64,000 nucleotides of DNA from Mucilaginibacter kameinonensis. GTDB taxonomy: Bacteria; Bacteroidota; Bacteroidia; Sphingobacteriales; Sphingobacteriaceae. Below the pieces are notes generated by a model. It saw only the letters and a program-made list of their open reading frames with translations. It did not search any database and was not told where the DNA came from. Positions 36,581 through 46,075 of the stretch are shown here, one piece after another. The stretch is taken from contig NZ_RCWZ01000001.1 of NCBI RefSeq assembly GCF_003675385.1, positions 992,001 to 1,056,000 on the forward strand, given 5' to 3'. Position 1 is the first letter of the stretch. Each line of letters opens with the position of its first letter. Both the position numbers and the translations under genes were made by a program.

Positions 36581-36601
36581 CATTTATGGGAGATATGTTA
36601 T

Positions 36602-37447
36602 TTAGGTATAAATAAAAGTACCTACCAATAAAGCCAATACCTGGTCCATAGATAATGGTTCATCAAAAGCTGCAGTAGCAATAGCAACAGATGTTGTTGA
36701 GCCCGATATACTTGGCAATGTAGTAACATTCACAGGTCCCTGGGTAACATTTTGTTCTCCATCATAATTACCGTTTACCTGCGATACTCCGGTATCGTTA
36801 CCTAATGTGGCAGTACTGGTGATCCATGGAGATACACCCAGTAACTGGCGGATGGCCGACGCATGACGGGCTTCAACCGCGTGAATAGATAAGGCAGCAG
36901 TCAAAATATCTTTGTTTCCAAGCAAGTTAGGAGCCTGCCCTTTATAGGCACGTACACCGGTATCCTCAAAAGCTAATGCCACTTTTAAAAACAGGGTGTA
37001 ATTACTAAACAAGCCTTTAAACGGACCATTACCGGTGCCGCCGCCTGCGGTAAAATCAAATTTAGGCGAAGTAACAGGTGTACCGCCCGAAGCAGTAATA
37101 GCAGTTTTCAGGAAAGCCACGTGCTGATTTTCGTCATCTTTTACGGTATTGATGTAGGATGCTCCCGCGGCGGGGATTAAACCTGCAGAAGCCGCTCCCT
37201 GGTTGTAAAATGATGATTCGAGATATTCAAGCGTTAAGGCATAGTTTAAAACCTCAACTACAGTTGGGGCCGCGGTAGCACCGTAGGCTCTTTTTAGCAT
37301 GGTGCCCATAGCAAACGGCACGGCGGCCATAGCCACTTTTGAACCAAAGCTGGTTATATTTTTGATGGCAGCACGACGCGGGTTAAGCCTGTCGTTCAAT
37401 TCCGGATCAAATTTTTCTATTTCGTCTATTATGTTAAATAAATTCAT
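36602..37447 (-). CDS. Ferritin-like domain protein (Ferritin_2 type), second of a tandem pair
   Basis: A 281-residue protein. Near the N-terminus is a Tat-like stretch (NPRRAAIKN...GSKVAMAAVPFAMG), so it is probably exported folded. The ferritin-like four-helix domain covers about 60-210, with VLNYALTLEYLESSFYNQG, DDENQHVAFL and SIHAVEARHASAIR holding the E...E-x-x-H pattern of di-iron sites. Ferritin_2/PCC13-62-like proteins are linked to desiccation or oxidative stress. It starts 13 bases after the paralogous upstream gene, so it is in one operon with it. Confidence 0.87.
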   Translation of the reverse strand: MNLFNIIDEIEKFDPELNDRLNPRRAAIKNITSFGSKVAMAAVPFAMGTMLKRAYGATAAPTVVEVLNYALTLEYLESSFYNQGAASAGLIPAAGASYINTVKDDENQHVAFLKTAITASGGTPVTSPKFDFTAGGGTGNGPFKGLFSNYTLFLKVALAFEDTGVRAYKGQAPNLLGNKDILTAALSIHAVEARHASAIRQLLGVSPWITSTATLGNDTGVSQVNGNYDGEQNVTQGPVNVTTLPSISGSTTSVAIATAAFDEPLSMDQVLALLVGTFIYT

Positions 37448-37460
37448 GGCGATGTGGGGA

Positions 37461-38153
37461 TTAAGCTACGTAACTGTAATTAGTTGCACTCACTTTGGTT
37501 TTCAGATAGGTATTGGCGATAGGCAATACCTCTGCAATGGTTGCTGATTTATTCAGCCCATTGCTATCCACCTGATCGTCGGCAGCAAATGAGCCGGCAA
37601 CGAGCATATTGCTGATGAGTGCCGCATGCCTGGCCTCAACCGATACAATTTTACCTGCAATGGTCAGATAGCCGGCATCCTGTATCAGGTAACCTGCACC
37701 ATCATACGCTTTAACGCCGGTATCTTCAAATGCTTTGGCAGCGCCAAGCACCGCAGATTTCTTAGTAAAATCAATCGTGCTGAAATCGACGGTAAGTGCA
37801 GGGATAGCGTTACCACCTAAGGCAGCCTTAAAAAATTCGCGGTGAAGTACCTCATGATCACGGATGCTTGTAAAAAGCGCTTTTTCATCAGATGTCATAC
37901 CAGAATAAGGTGTGGTAATTACCTGGATATAAAACGCTGCTTCCAGCTGCTCCAGCGCGTAAGCATAATTGAGGATGGCAAGATCACCTTTGGCGCCGAT
38001 ATCAATGCCCCCGCTTACTACCACCTTATGATCTTTGTGGCAAGCCGCTGTAGCTAAAAGGCCGGCAGATGCCACGCCTAACCCTGCATAGCGTAAAAAT
38101 GACCTCCTTGCCATGTTTGCCCCGCCTATGCTTTCTTGTTCAGATGTTTTCAT
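37461..38153 (-). CDS. Tat-exported ferritin-like lipoprotein (Ferritin_2 type)
   Basis: A 230-residue protein with a classical Tat signal (ARRSFLRYAGLGVASAG) and a Cys after ATAA, so it may be a Tat lipoprotein. The ferritin-like domain spans about 45-210, with LNYAYALEQLEAAFY, DHEVLHREFFK and SVEARHAALI providing Glu/His ligands. The Tat route suggests that metal is loaded in the cytoplasm before export. First gene of a tandem pair; the second is a diverged paralogue. Confidence 0.9.
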   Translation of the reverse strand: MKTSEQESIGGANMARRSFLRYAGLGVASAGLLATAACHKDHKVVVSGGIDIGAKGDLAILNYAYALEQLEAAFYIQVITTPYSGMTSDEKALFTSIRDHEVLHREFFKAALGGNAIPALTVDFSTIDFTKKSAVLGAAKAFEDTGVKAYDGAGYLIQDAGYLTIAGKIVSVEARHAALISNMLVAGSFAADDQVDSNGLNKSATIAEVLPIANTYLKTKVSATNYSYVA

Positions 38154-38334
38154 AGAGTTCGATTTTTTTAATGTTATAATTAGTTGTTCTGTAGATGGAT
38201 ATACGCCTGTAACAACATGACGGATTGCAATTAGTTAGCACTTATTACACTCTTAATTAGAGTATTTAACTTTTGGTAAATTTGAATAACGCTGTATTAG
38301 GGCTTTAAAAGCCATCTGGGAAAGCTATAGCAAC

Positions 38335-38374
38335 AAAAAAGGCCGAAAACTTCTGACAGTTTTCGGCCTTTTTT
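38335..38374. terminator. Strong bidirectional terminator after the sensor kinase
   Basis: AAAAAAGGCCGAAAACT pairs with AGTTTTCGGCCTTTTTT across six bases. It follows the kinase stop (38450) on the minus strand and separates it from the ferritin operon. Between it and the ferritin start (38154-38334) I see nothing but AT-rich DNA. Confidence 0.9.
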
Positions 38375-38449
38375 GAATTATCAAAGCAGTTTTGTGAAAA
38401 TTATTAATATGTAATAAGTAGTCTTGTTATTAAGCTACCTGCAGCCGGA

Positions 38450-41400
38450 TTATGCCGCCGGTAAACTCAAATAAAATGTAGTACCAACGCCTATGGTTGT
38501 TTCAAACCAAATTTTTCCGTTGGCGTTTTCGATAGAGTTTTTGATGAATGCAAGGCCCAACCCTGTTCCGGAACTTTTGGTGGTGAAGTTAGGTTCAAAG
38601 ATCTTTTCACGCATTTCTTCAGGGATACCGTTACCATTATCTTTAATAGTAAGCAGAATGTTTTTACTGGTCACCAGGTAGTTGATGTCGATGATGCATT
38701 TCCTGCCTTGCGGGGTAGCCTCAATGGCATTTTTCAGCAGGTTATTAAAGCAGCGCAATAACTGGTCGCGGTCGGCATTGATGGTAAACACACTTTCTGG
38801 TTGCTGATAGCTGATCAGTACGTTATCCATTTGCTTAAAAATGATAACAGCCTGGTTGAGCATATCAAAAATATTGATCTGCTCAATGCGGGTATCCGGC
38901 ATCTTGGCAAAGGCCGAAAACTCGGATGCTATTGACGACAGGCTCTCTATCTGCTCAACAAATGACTTGCTGAAACGCTCAAATTTCTGGTCAAACTTAG
39001 GGTCTTTATCCTTCCATGATTTATCAAGCAGCTGCAAACCGAGCTTTAAGGGTGTCAACGGGTTCTTGATTTCATGGGCAACCTGCTTGGCCATTTCGCG
39101 CCAGGCGCTTTCACGTTCAGATTGCGCCAAACGCTGGGCGCTGTTTTCCAGTGCCGAGATCATTTTGTTATACTCTTTAACCAATGCCCCGATCTCATCA
39201 TCGCGCGACCATTTGATCTGCTCGTTCTTTTTACCGTAGATGGTTTTACTTAGGTTTTGCTGGATGAAGTTTAGCGGTGCCGTTATTTGCCGGGCAATGA
39301 TGATGGCAAACAGACCTATAGCTATGAAAACTATGGCATAAACATTTATCATCACATTAAGCAATGAGCTTATTCTTTCTTTGTAGTCGGCTTCATTACT
39401 AAAATATGGCACCTGGATATAAGCAACCGTTTTGTTTGAGGCGGTAAGCGTTATAGGGGCGTAAGCAGCCTTATAGCTCAGGTCGCCTATTTTTTCATCG
39501 TTTACAAACTCGGTTTTTTGCAGCTTGCTCAAAAATATGAAAGCACGGGCGTTCATCCGTTTAGCAACCAGCCCATTCTCGTAAACTTTGGGCTGCGTAG
39601 TTAGCAACGGTATACCGTTAGTATCAAATACCGTAAGATCGGTTGCATAGGTATTGGCCAAATCATTAAAATGTACCTGGCTCTCCTCGTTTATGTGTTC
39701 AACGTACTGGGTAAAAAGACCGTTTTCAAATGCCGATGCTATCCGGGTTATTTTATCCCTGATCATTTTTTCCTGCTGGGTGTGGTACTGGTTGCTGATG
39801 GATAAAAATGTAATAAAACCTACCAGCACCAATGTAACTACCACGGCCAGTATCATCGAGATCTGGATGCGGGTTTTGTACAATACCTTATCAAAATTAA
39901 TCCTGAGATTTATCTTCAGGCCATCTTCGGCAATATTGAAGATTTTAATGCGGGCCCATAGCCATCTGATAGTAATCAGGATGGCGCTGAAGATCAGTAT
40001 CACCACCAAAAAGAAAGTAAGCGAAGTGACGGCGTAATAAAGTGAGTTTTCCTCGCGGCTAACAACAATCAGGTTTCTTTCGCTGGGTTTATAGATCAGG
40101 TGATTGTACGTGGTGAAACTTTCATACCAAACCGTGCTGTGATTTTGCGTGGTTTTTTCGGTGTACTTTTTCAGATCACTCTTAAACTCGGTATTATCAA
40201 GCGAATAAACATAAGTACCCCGCTGGCTTAGCAGCTTGTTATCACTGTAAAACGCGTATGAGTAGTCTTTGAAATCATTTTCCGGGTTGATATTACCGTC
40301 AATCAGCAATTCGGGGAATGCGCCTGATGATTGCAGCGGCTTCGATTTAAGCTCGATTACAATGGTGCCTAATTGCTTATTACTGGTATTTACAGGTAGT
40401 ATGGCAAAGTAGTTCTGATATCCGAATGATTCGTTTTCACGATAAAAATAATCAGACACTTTAAATGAACTGTACAGCACCAGGTCTTTAAATACGCTTA
40501 GCGAGTAGTTTTTATCCGCCGATGTTGGTTCTTCATTGGCATCATACTCATGAACCTTAAACTCATATTTTGAAAGATAGCCATCAAAATAAAGCTTCTG
40601 AAAACGGGTTTTAAGATAATCGCCATTATGCAGGCCATTTGTAAAATAACGCATTATGGCCGTATCGGTGATAATCTGGTTTTCTACCTTTTTGAAAATA
40701 TAGTCGGCCGTGGCATCATCCGGTATCTCCAGCTTTTGTATCAGGGCTTTCCGGGTTTCGTGCTCTTTAAGGTCTTCAAAATGGTTAAGCTTAATGGCTG
40801 CTATCAGGGCGCAGACAAACACTATCCCTAAAAAGGAAGTGGCAAAAAGTTCTTCTTTTTGATAAAGAAAGCTGTAGGCCCTTATCAATACTAATATGGC
40901 CCATAAAATATAAAACAGCGTAAATTCCTTGTAATAAGCAAATGCCAGGGTGGTTAGGGCAATGCCGGATAAAAACAGGAAAAGCTGATGTGTTTTAGGT
41001 ACATTGGTTTTAAAGCAGATGGTCAGGATAACCTCGTCCAGCAGGTAAAATATCAAAAAGCTAAAGCATAGCATTAATACGCCCAGCAAGCTAAAGCCGG
41101 TTAAGCTAAGCACGTTATTTACATCAAAATTGATTTTTGAGTTGATAACTAAACCGTAAAATAAACGCAACAGAGATGTTGATACTGCTATAAGTGTTAA
41201 AACACCGGCGACAACTATTACATAGCCGCCTGTTTTAGTTTGTATGTTATTAAAGAGACTGCGGCGCTGCTTGTACACATAAGCCACAAACCAAAAAATC
41301 ACCAGGATATTGATGCAAAAATCGCCAAGTGAAGGATAAACCAGGCTCGAACCATAAAATATGGGATTGAAGACACTGAGCTTATAGGTAAAATCGGGCA

Positions 41401-42184
41401 GGTTATAATGCAGGTTAACAAACCTGAATAGCACTATATATAAAGCCAGGAAAATGATGGATAGCAACACGTAGCCTTTAGAAGCCACATAATTGCAGAT
41501 ATTATGCATCAGGATACAGAGCGTAATAGCTGTAAGGATCCAGAAGGAAAGCTCATAGTAAACAAAATCATTATTGGTGTCGTTGTTTTTGAGCTTTACC
41601 GAAAACAGGTATTCATTATCGCTGCTGTGTACTTCGTAAACATTGATATCCGTAAAATCGGCTATATCAATGTTATCGTCGTCAAGCAGGTCTTTGGCGA
41701 ATTTGTTTTGGAGATATTTATTCTGAAAAGCGTAATTGATTTTTACCGGGATGAAAAAGATAACCGAAGAGTTACCTTCTGTTTTCCGGAATGTTTCATA
41801 ATACCCATTAGGCTGCTGGATAAACGAATAACCCTCCTTGATGGTATTTGTACTATCGGGCAGCACTTTGATACCGCTCCAAAAACTAAGCTTGTTGTTG
41901 GTTAGGGTAATAAACCAAATGCCGTTTTTGGTAGTGAAGTTTTCAATGGCGTTAATGGCATCCTGCTCGTTATTGCGCAGGTTCATCAGCTTTTTAAAGC
42001 TCCATTTTTCCTCCAGCTGTTTGCTTATAAAAATCTCCTTGTTGTGAAGATTATCTTCCAGTACCCGGGCAGATTGCACAAGACTGTTTACCGGCGTATA
42101 TGTTTTTTGAACAATAATGGCCGTAAACAGCAAACTAAGCCCCAAAAGAGCAAGCAATAGGCGTATTTTCCCCGATGTAGTCAA
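38450..42184 (-). CDS. Large membrane-bound sensor histidine kinase, NtrY-like (orphan)
   Basis: A 1244-residue kinase. Starting from TTG, it has an N-terminal helix, a sensor region, a block of about eight to ten membrane helices (about 210-450), a second extracytoplasmic region (about 480-720), further helices and a third extracytoplasmic part, a HAMP domain (near 970-1020), then the kinase core. The phospho-acceptor is His1037 in [13 protein letters not shown]. The N box lies at about 1147-1152, and the G boxes are DNGNG (about 1182) and GTGLGL (about 1206). All are intact. No response regulator is adjacent, so its partner is elsewhere. The ligand is unknown. Confidence 0.88.
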   Translation of the reverse strand: MTTSGKIRLLLALLGLSLLFTAIIVQKTYTPVNSLVQSARVLEDNLHNKEIFISKQLEEKWSFKKLMNLRNNEQDAINAIENFTTKNGIWFITLTNNKLSFWSGIKVLPDSTNTIKEGYSFIQQPNGYYETFRKTEGNSSVIFFIPVKINYAFQNKYLQNKFAKDLLDDDNIDIADFTDINVYEVHSSDNEYLFSVKLKNNDTNNDFVYYELSFWILTAITLCILMHNICNYVASKGYVLLSIIFLALYIVLFRFVNLHYNLPDFTYKLSVFNPIFYGSSLVYPSLGDFCINILVIFWFVAYVYKQRRSLFNNIQTKTGGYVIVVAGVLTLIAVSTSLLRLFYGLVINSKINFDVNNVLSLTGFSLLGVLMLCFSFLIFYLLDEVILTICFKTNVPKTHQLFLFLSGIALTTLAFAYYKEFTLFYILWAILVLIRAYSFLYQKEELFATSFLGIVFVCALIAAIKLNHFEDLKEHETRKALIQKLEIPDDATADYIFKKVENQIITDTAIMRYFTNGLHNGDYLKTRFQKLYFDGYLSKYEFKVHEYDANEEPTSADKNYSLSVFKDLVLYSSFKVSDYFYRENESFGYQNYFAILPVNTSNKQLGTIVIELKSKPLQSSGAFPELLIDGNINPENDFKDYSYAFYSDNKLLSQRGTYVYSLDNTEFKSDLKKYTEKTTQNHSTVWYESFTTYNHLIYKPSERNLIVVSREENSLYYAVTSLTFFLVVILIFSAILITIRWLWARIKIFNIAEDGLKINLRINFDKVLYKTRIQISMILAVVVTLVLVGFITFLSISNQYHTQQEKMIRDKITRIASAFENGLFTQYVEHINEESQVHFNDLANTYATDLTVFDTNGIPLLTTQPKVYENGLVAKRMNARAFIFLSKLQKTEFVNDEKIGDLSYKAAYAPITLTASNKTVAYIQVPYFSNEADYKERISSLLNVMINVYAIVFIAIGLFAIIIARQITAPLNFIQQNLSKTIYGKKNEQIKWSRDDEIGALVKEYNKMISALENSAQRLAQSERESAWREMAKQVAHEIKNPLTPLKLGLQLLDKSWKDKDPKFDQKFERFSKSFVEQIESLSSIASEFSAFAKMPDTRIEQINIFDMLNQAVIIFKQMDNVLISYQQPESVFTINADRDQLLRCFNNLLKNAIEATPQGRKCIIDINYLVTSKNILLTIKDNGNGIPEEMREKIFEPNFTTKSSGTGLGLAFIKNSIENANGKIWFETTIGVGTTFYLSLPAA

Positions 42185-42235
42185 GATGTTGCTATACTAT
42201 GGATTTTTTGATTAATACAAGCCTATAACAAAAAT

Positions 42236-42264
42236 AAAAGCCACATGTTGTATGTGGCTTTTAA
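42236..42264. terminator. Terminator after fabD
   Basis: AAAAGCCACAT pairs with ATGTGGCTTTT across a short loop, with A and T runs on both sides. It separates fabD (stop at 42268) from the kinase start at 42184, so the kinase should have a promoter within the 50 bases downstream. Confidence 0.85.
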
Positions 42265-42267
42265 AAT

Positions 42268-43155
42268 TTATTGCGGTAATACAGCGCTCGCTGTCGCGAC
42301 GGTTTTATCAACCTTTTTTACAAGGCCCTGCAGTACGTTACCCGGCCCTACTTCGGTGAATGATGTAGCGCCATCTTCAATCATATGCATAACGGTTTGG
42401 GTCCACCTAACGGCGCCTGTTAGCTGGGCTATCAGGTTTTTCTTGATCAATTCAGGATCGGTGTATGGCTTGGCATCTATATTTTGGTAGATAGGGCATA
42501 CCGGAGCTTTAATTTCGGTAGCAACAATAGCTGCTTCCAATTCAACCCTTGCAGCTTCCATTAATGGCGAGTGGAACGCGCCGCCTACTTTAAGTTTTAA
42601 AGCACGTTTTGCACCGGCTTCGGTCATTTTGATGCAGGCTTCGTCAATACCGGCAATTGAACCGGATATTACCAGCTGTCCCGGGCAGTTATAGTTTGCA
42701 GGCACAACTACTTCGCTTATGCGCTCGCAAATGTCTTCTACCGTAAAATCATCCAGACCTAAAATAGCCGCCATGGTTGATGGTTGAATTTCGCAGGCTT
42801 TTTGCATGGCGTTAGCACGCGCGGCAACTAAACGTAAGCCATCTTCAAATGATAAAGCTCCGGCAGAAACCAAAGCCGAAAACTCGCCTAATGAATGGCC
42901 TGCAACCATTTCCGGCTGAAAATCATCGCCTAAAACTGTAGCTAAGATTGTTGAGTGCAGGTAAATAGCAGGCTGGGTAACATTAGTTTGTACCAAATCT
43001 TCGGCAGTGCCTTCAAACATGACATCGGTAATACGGAAACCCAAGATTTCGTTAGCTTTTTCAAACAGCTCACGTGCTTTTTCTGACTGGTCGTACAGGT
43101 CCTTGCCCATACCTGAAAACTGGGCACCCTGGCCCGGGAAAATATATGCTTTCAT
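42268..43155 (-). CDS. fabD: Malonyl-CoA:ACP transacylase
   Basis: A 295-residue enzyme that transfers malonate from CoA to acyl carrier protein at the start of fatty acid elongation. Motifs: FPGQGAQ at 6-12, the nucleophile in GHSLGE (Ser88), and the catalytic His in GGAFHSPLM. Length and order are standard. Other fab genes are not in the window. It lies downstream of folE and queD in the same direction, with a 120-base repeat-bearing gap. Confidence 0.95.
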   Translation of the reverse strand: MKAYIFPGQGAQFSGMGKDLYDQSEKARELFEKANEILGFRITDVMFEGTAEDLVQTNVTQPAIYLHSTILATVLGDDFQPEMVAGHSLGEFSALVSAGALSFEDGLRLVAARANAMQKACEIQPSTMAAILGLDDFTVEDICERISEVVVPANYNCPGQLVISGSIAGIDEACIKMTEAGAKRALKLKVGGAFHSPLMEAARVELEAAIVATEIKAPVCPIYQNIDAKPYTDPELIKKNLIAQLTGAVRWTQTVMHMIEDGATSFTEVGPGNVLQGLVKKVDKTVATASAVLPQ

Positions 43156-43161
43156 TGTTTT

Positions 43162-43265
43162 AGAGATTAGAGGTTAGTTAATTAGAGATTAGTTGTTACA
43201 CGATTAAAGGTTAAAATCCGATTGTGCCTTTTAGCCTAATCTCTGATCTCCAACCTCTAATCTCT
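43162..43265. repeat. Nested inverted repeat between folE and fabD
   Basis: AGAGATTAGAGGTT at 43162-43175 is the perfect complement of AACCTCTAATCTCT at 43252-43265. Inside are a second AGAGATTAG and its complement. The RNA could fold into a long stem between folE and fabD. This could be an attenuator or simply an intergenic repeat. Confidence 0.75.
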
Positions 43266-43275
43266 CCCTAAGGCC

Positions 43276-43917
43276 TTAACTCAACTTAGAGCTTATCAAA
43301 TTTAAAAACTCAGTCCTGGTTTTTTCTTTCAGGAACTCGCCGGTGAAGGCAGATGTTGTGGTTACCGAGTTTTGTTTTTGCACACCGCGCATACTCATGC
43401 ACAGGTGACGGCATTCAATTACCACACCAACACCAATAGGGTTCAGGGTTTGCTGAATGCAATCACGGATTTCGTTGGTTAAACGTTCCTGTACCTGCAG
43501 GCGGCGGGCAAATACATCAACCACGCGGGGGATCTTACTTAAACCCACCACATGCCCGTTAGGAATGTATGCTACGTGCGCCTTACCGAAGAAGGGCAGC
43601 ATATGGTGCTCGCACATCGAATAAACTTCAATGTCTTTCACCACCACCATCTGGCTGTACTCTTCCTTAAACTTAGCCGAGTTCAAAATTTCTTCGGCAT
43701 TAAGTTCATAGCCATGGGTTAAATAAAGCATGGCTTTGGCTACACGCTCGGGGGTTTTTAGTAAACCTTCACGTTCTGGCTCCTCGCCTATCTGCTTTAA
43801 AACGTTGTGATAGTTATCTTTTAAACTATCAATGCGTTCCTGGTTATAACGATCTATTTTGATGTAACCGCCGAAATCGTCGTCGTCGGTATCCTGGCTA
43901 AATTGTGAATCGCTCAT
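43276..43917 (-). CDS. folE: GTP cyclohydrolase I
   Basis: A 213-residue enzyme that opens GTP to 7,8-dihydroneopterin triphosphate, the entry to folate and other pterins. Zinc ligands are in place: Cys102 and His105 in CEHH, and Cys173 in HLCM. The substrate-binding [13 protein letters not shown] segment and the C-terminal [11 protein letters not shown] match the family. It starts ten bases after the stop of the PTPS/QueD gene, so both are in one operon and share the neopterin pathway. Confidence 0.95.
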   Translation of the reverse strand: MSDSQFSQDTDDDDFGGYIKIDRYNQERIDSLKDNYHNVLKQIGEEPEREGLLKTPERVAKAMLYLTHGYELNAEEILNSAKFKEEYSQMVVVKDIEVYSMCEHHMLPFFGKAHVAYIPNGHVVGLSKIPRVVDVFARRLQVQERLTNEIRDCIQQTLNPIGVGVVIECRHLCMSMRGVQKQNSVTTTSAFTGEFLKEKTRTEFLNLISSKLS

Positions 43918-43926
43918 TTTATAAAA

Positions 43927-44346
43927 TTAACCGCCAAAATACTCGGCAGAATTATTTTCGGTTTCGTACAGTTTTACTGAATGTAAAAACACGCCTTCGT
44001 AAGCTTCGATAGGTGCTTTCAACTGATTAAAGATCTCAATGCAGAGCAATTCTGTCGATGCCATTTTGCCGGCCATAAAGTCAACATCCTTGTTGATGTT
44101 TTTATGGTCGAGCTTTTCAATAACATATTCATTGATGATCGTCTTGAGCTCTTTCAAATCTATCAGGTAGCCTGTGGCGTGCGTAACTTCACCTTTTACA
44201 GTTACAAACAAGTTGTAATTGTGACCATGCCAGTTGGGGTTTGCGCATTTGCCAAACACCTCAAAGTTTTTTTCAGCGCTCCATTCCTCACGGTACATCC
44301 GGTGAGCGGCATTAAAATGTTCCTTGCGCGTTATATGTATCATCAT
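43927..44346 (-). CDS. queD: 6-carboxytetrahydropterin synthase / 6-pyruvoyl-tetrahydropterin synthase family
   Basis: A 139-residue PTPS-fold protein. The zinc His residues are in FNAAHRM and HGHNY, and the catalytic Cys in FGKCANPNWHGHNY is present. I start at 44346 (MMIHIT); the longer reading begins with TTG and adds a hydrophobic stub. It uses the product of FolE, which is the next gene. In bacteria this usually gives CPH4 for queuosine (QueD). A tetrahydrobiopterin-like role is also possible; no queC/E/F is in the window. Confidence 0.88.
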   Translation of the reverse strand: MMIHITRKEHFNAAHRMYREEWSAEKNFEVFGKCANPNWHGHNYNLFVTVKGEVTHATGYLIDLKELKTIINEYVIEKLDHKNINKDVDFMAGKMASTELLCIEIFNQLKAPIEAYEGVFLHSVKLYETENNSAEYFGG

Positions 44347-44419
44347 AACAAAAGTGGGTGCAAATATACAAAACAAAAACAGGTGAGTTGTTTTATATTA
44401 GCCGTCAAAATAATGCAAT

Positions 44420-45040
44420 ATGCTTATACTCATTGTTGCAGCCACCAAATTTGAGGTTGAACCGCTTGTCCAGGCCCTGGGCAATAAGGCTGATGTACTT
44501 ATAACCGGCGCGGGCATGGTGCCAACAGCCTTTGGTATGGCCCGCCAACTCAGCAACCATACTTATGATTTAGTACTTAACCTTGGCATAGCAGGCAGTT
44601 TCGACCGTAATTTTCATTTAGGTGATGTGCTGGAAATTACCGAGGATACCTTTGCAGAGCTTGGCGCGCAGGATGATGAGGCTTTTATTTCTATTGACAC
44701 CCTTGGCTTTGGCGAAAGTGTTTTTAAACCGGGCACCTCGCTTAATGAAGTTTACCCGAACTTTTATCTTAAAAAAGCAAAGGCCATTACAGTTAATACG
44801 GTTCACGGGCACGAACCCTCTATTCAAAAGGTGCAGCAACGGCTAAATCCGCAGTTGGAAAGCATGGAGGGGGCTGCTTTTTTTTATGCCTGTCGGCAGA
44901 TGAATGTACCGGGTATGCAAATCAGGGCAGTGTCAAATTATGTTGAAAAACGCAACCGTGAGGCCTGGAACATTGGGCTGGCCATTAAAAATCTGAATAC
45001 ATTTGCCATCGACCTGGTTAGCCAGATCATTAACAATTAA
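44420..45040 (+). CDS. mqnB: Futalosine hydrolase
   Basis: A 206-residue nucleoside-phosphorylase-fold hydrolase that removes the base from futalosine in menaquinone synthesis. It has GAGMVPTAFGMA, LNLGIAGSFD and ESMEGAAFFYACRQ, the MTA/SAH-nucleosidase-type motifs, in a futalosine-hydrolase arrangement. It starts 73 bases from the divergent queD and is followed 12 bases later by mqnD, so both menaquinone genes are transcribed together. Confidence 0.9.
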   Translation: MLILIVAATKFEVEPLVQALGNKADVLITGAGMVPTAFGMARQLSNHTYDLVLNLGIAGSFDRNFHLGDVLEITEDTFAELGAQDDEAFISIDTLGFGESVFKPGTSLNEVYPNFYLKKAKAITVNTVHGHEPSIQKVQQRLNPQLESMEGAAFFYACRQMNVPGMQIRAVSNYVEKRNREAWNIGLAIKNLNTFAIDLVSQIINN

Positions 45041-45052
45041 TCTACTACCCGT

Positions 45053-45922
45053 ATGAAACTTACGCTCGGATTTTCGCCCTGCCCTAACGATACTTTTATT
45101 TTTGACGCCCTTATTCACCATAAAATTGATACTGAAGGACTGGAGTTTGAAGTGTTTTATGATGATGTGGAAACCCTTAATCAAAAGGCTTTTCGTGGCG
45201 AGCTGGATATTACCAAGCTGAGTTATCACGCTTTTGCTTACGTTACCGATAAATATGTACTGCTTGATTCGGGCAGCGCGCTGGGGTTTGGTGTCGGGCC
45301 GCTTTTGATTTCGGATGTTGAAATTTCAACTTCGGATCTGGAAAAAAATCAGATTGACGATCCAAAATCGGGGATTAGAAACCCGTTGATCGGTATTCCC
45401 GGTAAATACACTACCGCTAACTTTTTGTTAGGTCTGGCTTTTCCTGAAGCTACAAACAAACAGGAACTGGTATTTTCGGAAATTGAGGATGCGCTACTTG
45501 ACAGCCGAATAGATGTTGGTTTGATCATTCACGAAAACCGTTTCACTTACCAAAACAAAGGCCTCAAAAAGATTATCGACCTTGGCGATTATTGGGAAAA
45601 ACGTACCGGTTGTGCCATCCCATTAGGAGGTATTGTAGCTAACCGCAATTTACCACTGGATGTTCAGCATAAAATAAACCGGGTGCTACGCAAATCAGTC
45701 GAATTTGCTTTTGCTAACCCAAAATCAGGTCTTGAGTTTATAAAACAACATGCCCAGGAAATGAGTGAAGAAGTGATGTACAAGCACATTGCGCTTTATG
45801 TAAACCAATACTCGGTTGATCTGGGCGAGGAAGGCCGTAAAGCTATTAACCTAATGTTTGATACCGCGCTGGAGAAAGGTATTATACCGGAGATAAAGCA
45901 GGGGATATTTTTGACGGCTTAA
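45053..45922 (+). CDS. mqnD: 1,4-dihydroxy-6-naphthoate synthase
   Basis: A 289-residue periplasmic-binding-protein-fold enzyme of the futalosine route; it converts cyclic dehypoxanthine futalosine to 1,4-dihydroxy-6-naphthoate. The start LGFSPCPNDTFIFDAL and the motif KLSYHAFAYV are characteristic, and there is no signal peptide, unlike transport proteins of the fold. It follows mqnB in the same operon. mqnA and mqnC must lie elsewhere. Confidence 0.93.
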   Translation: MKLTLGFSPCPNDTFIFDALIHHKIDTEGLEFEVFYDDVETLNQKAFRGELDITKLSYHAFAYVTDKYVLLDSGSALGFGVGPLLISDVEISTSDLEKNQIDDPKSGIRNPLIGIPGKYTTANFLLGLAFPEATNKQELVFSEIEDALLDSRIDVGLIIHENRFTYQNKGLKKIIDLGDYWEKRTGCAIPLGGIVANRNLPLDVQHKINRVLRKSVEFAFANPKSGLEFIKQHAQEMSEEVMYKHIALYVNQYSVDLGEEGRKAINLMFDTALEKGIIPEIKQGIFLTA

Positions 45923-45953
45923 AAAATCTGAAATTATTCCTGTCAAAAAATAA

Positions 45954-46039
45954 CGTCATTGCGAGGAACGAAGCAATTCCTAACTTTACAGGGAGGCTTG
46001 CTCTGCTAACCGGGGATTGCTTCGTTCCTCGCAATGACG
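45954..46039. repeat. Palindromic intergenic repeat, GTCATTGCGAG family, copy 3
   Basis: CGTCATTGCGAGGAACGAAG at the left is mirrored by its complement at 46017-46039. It fills the gap between mqnD and the converging hflX. Confidence 0.85.
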
Positions 46040-46075
46040 ATTTTTATATTATAGCTCCTTTTAAACAATCGGCTA

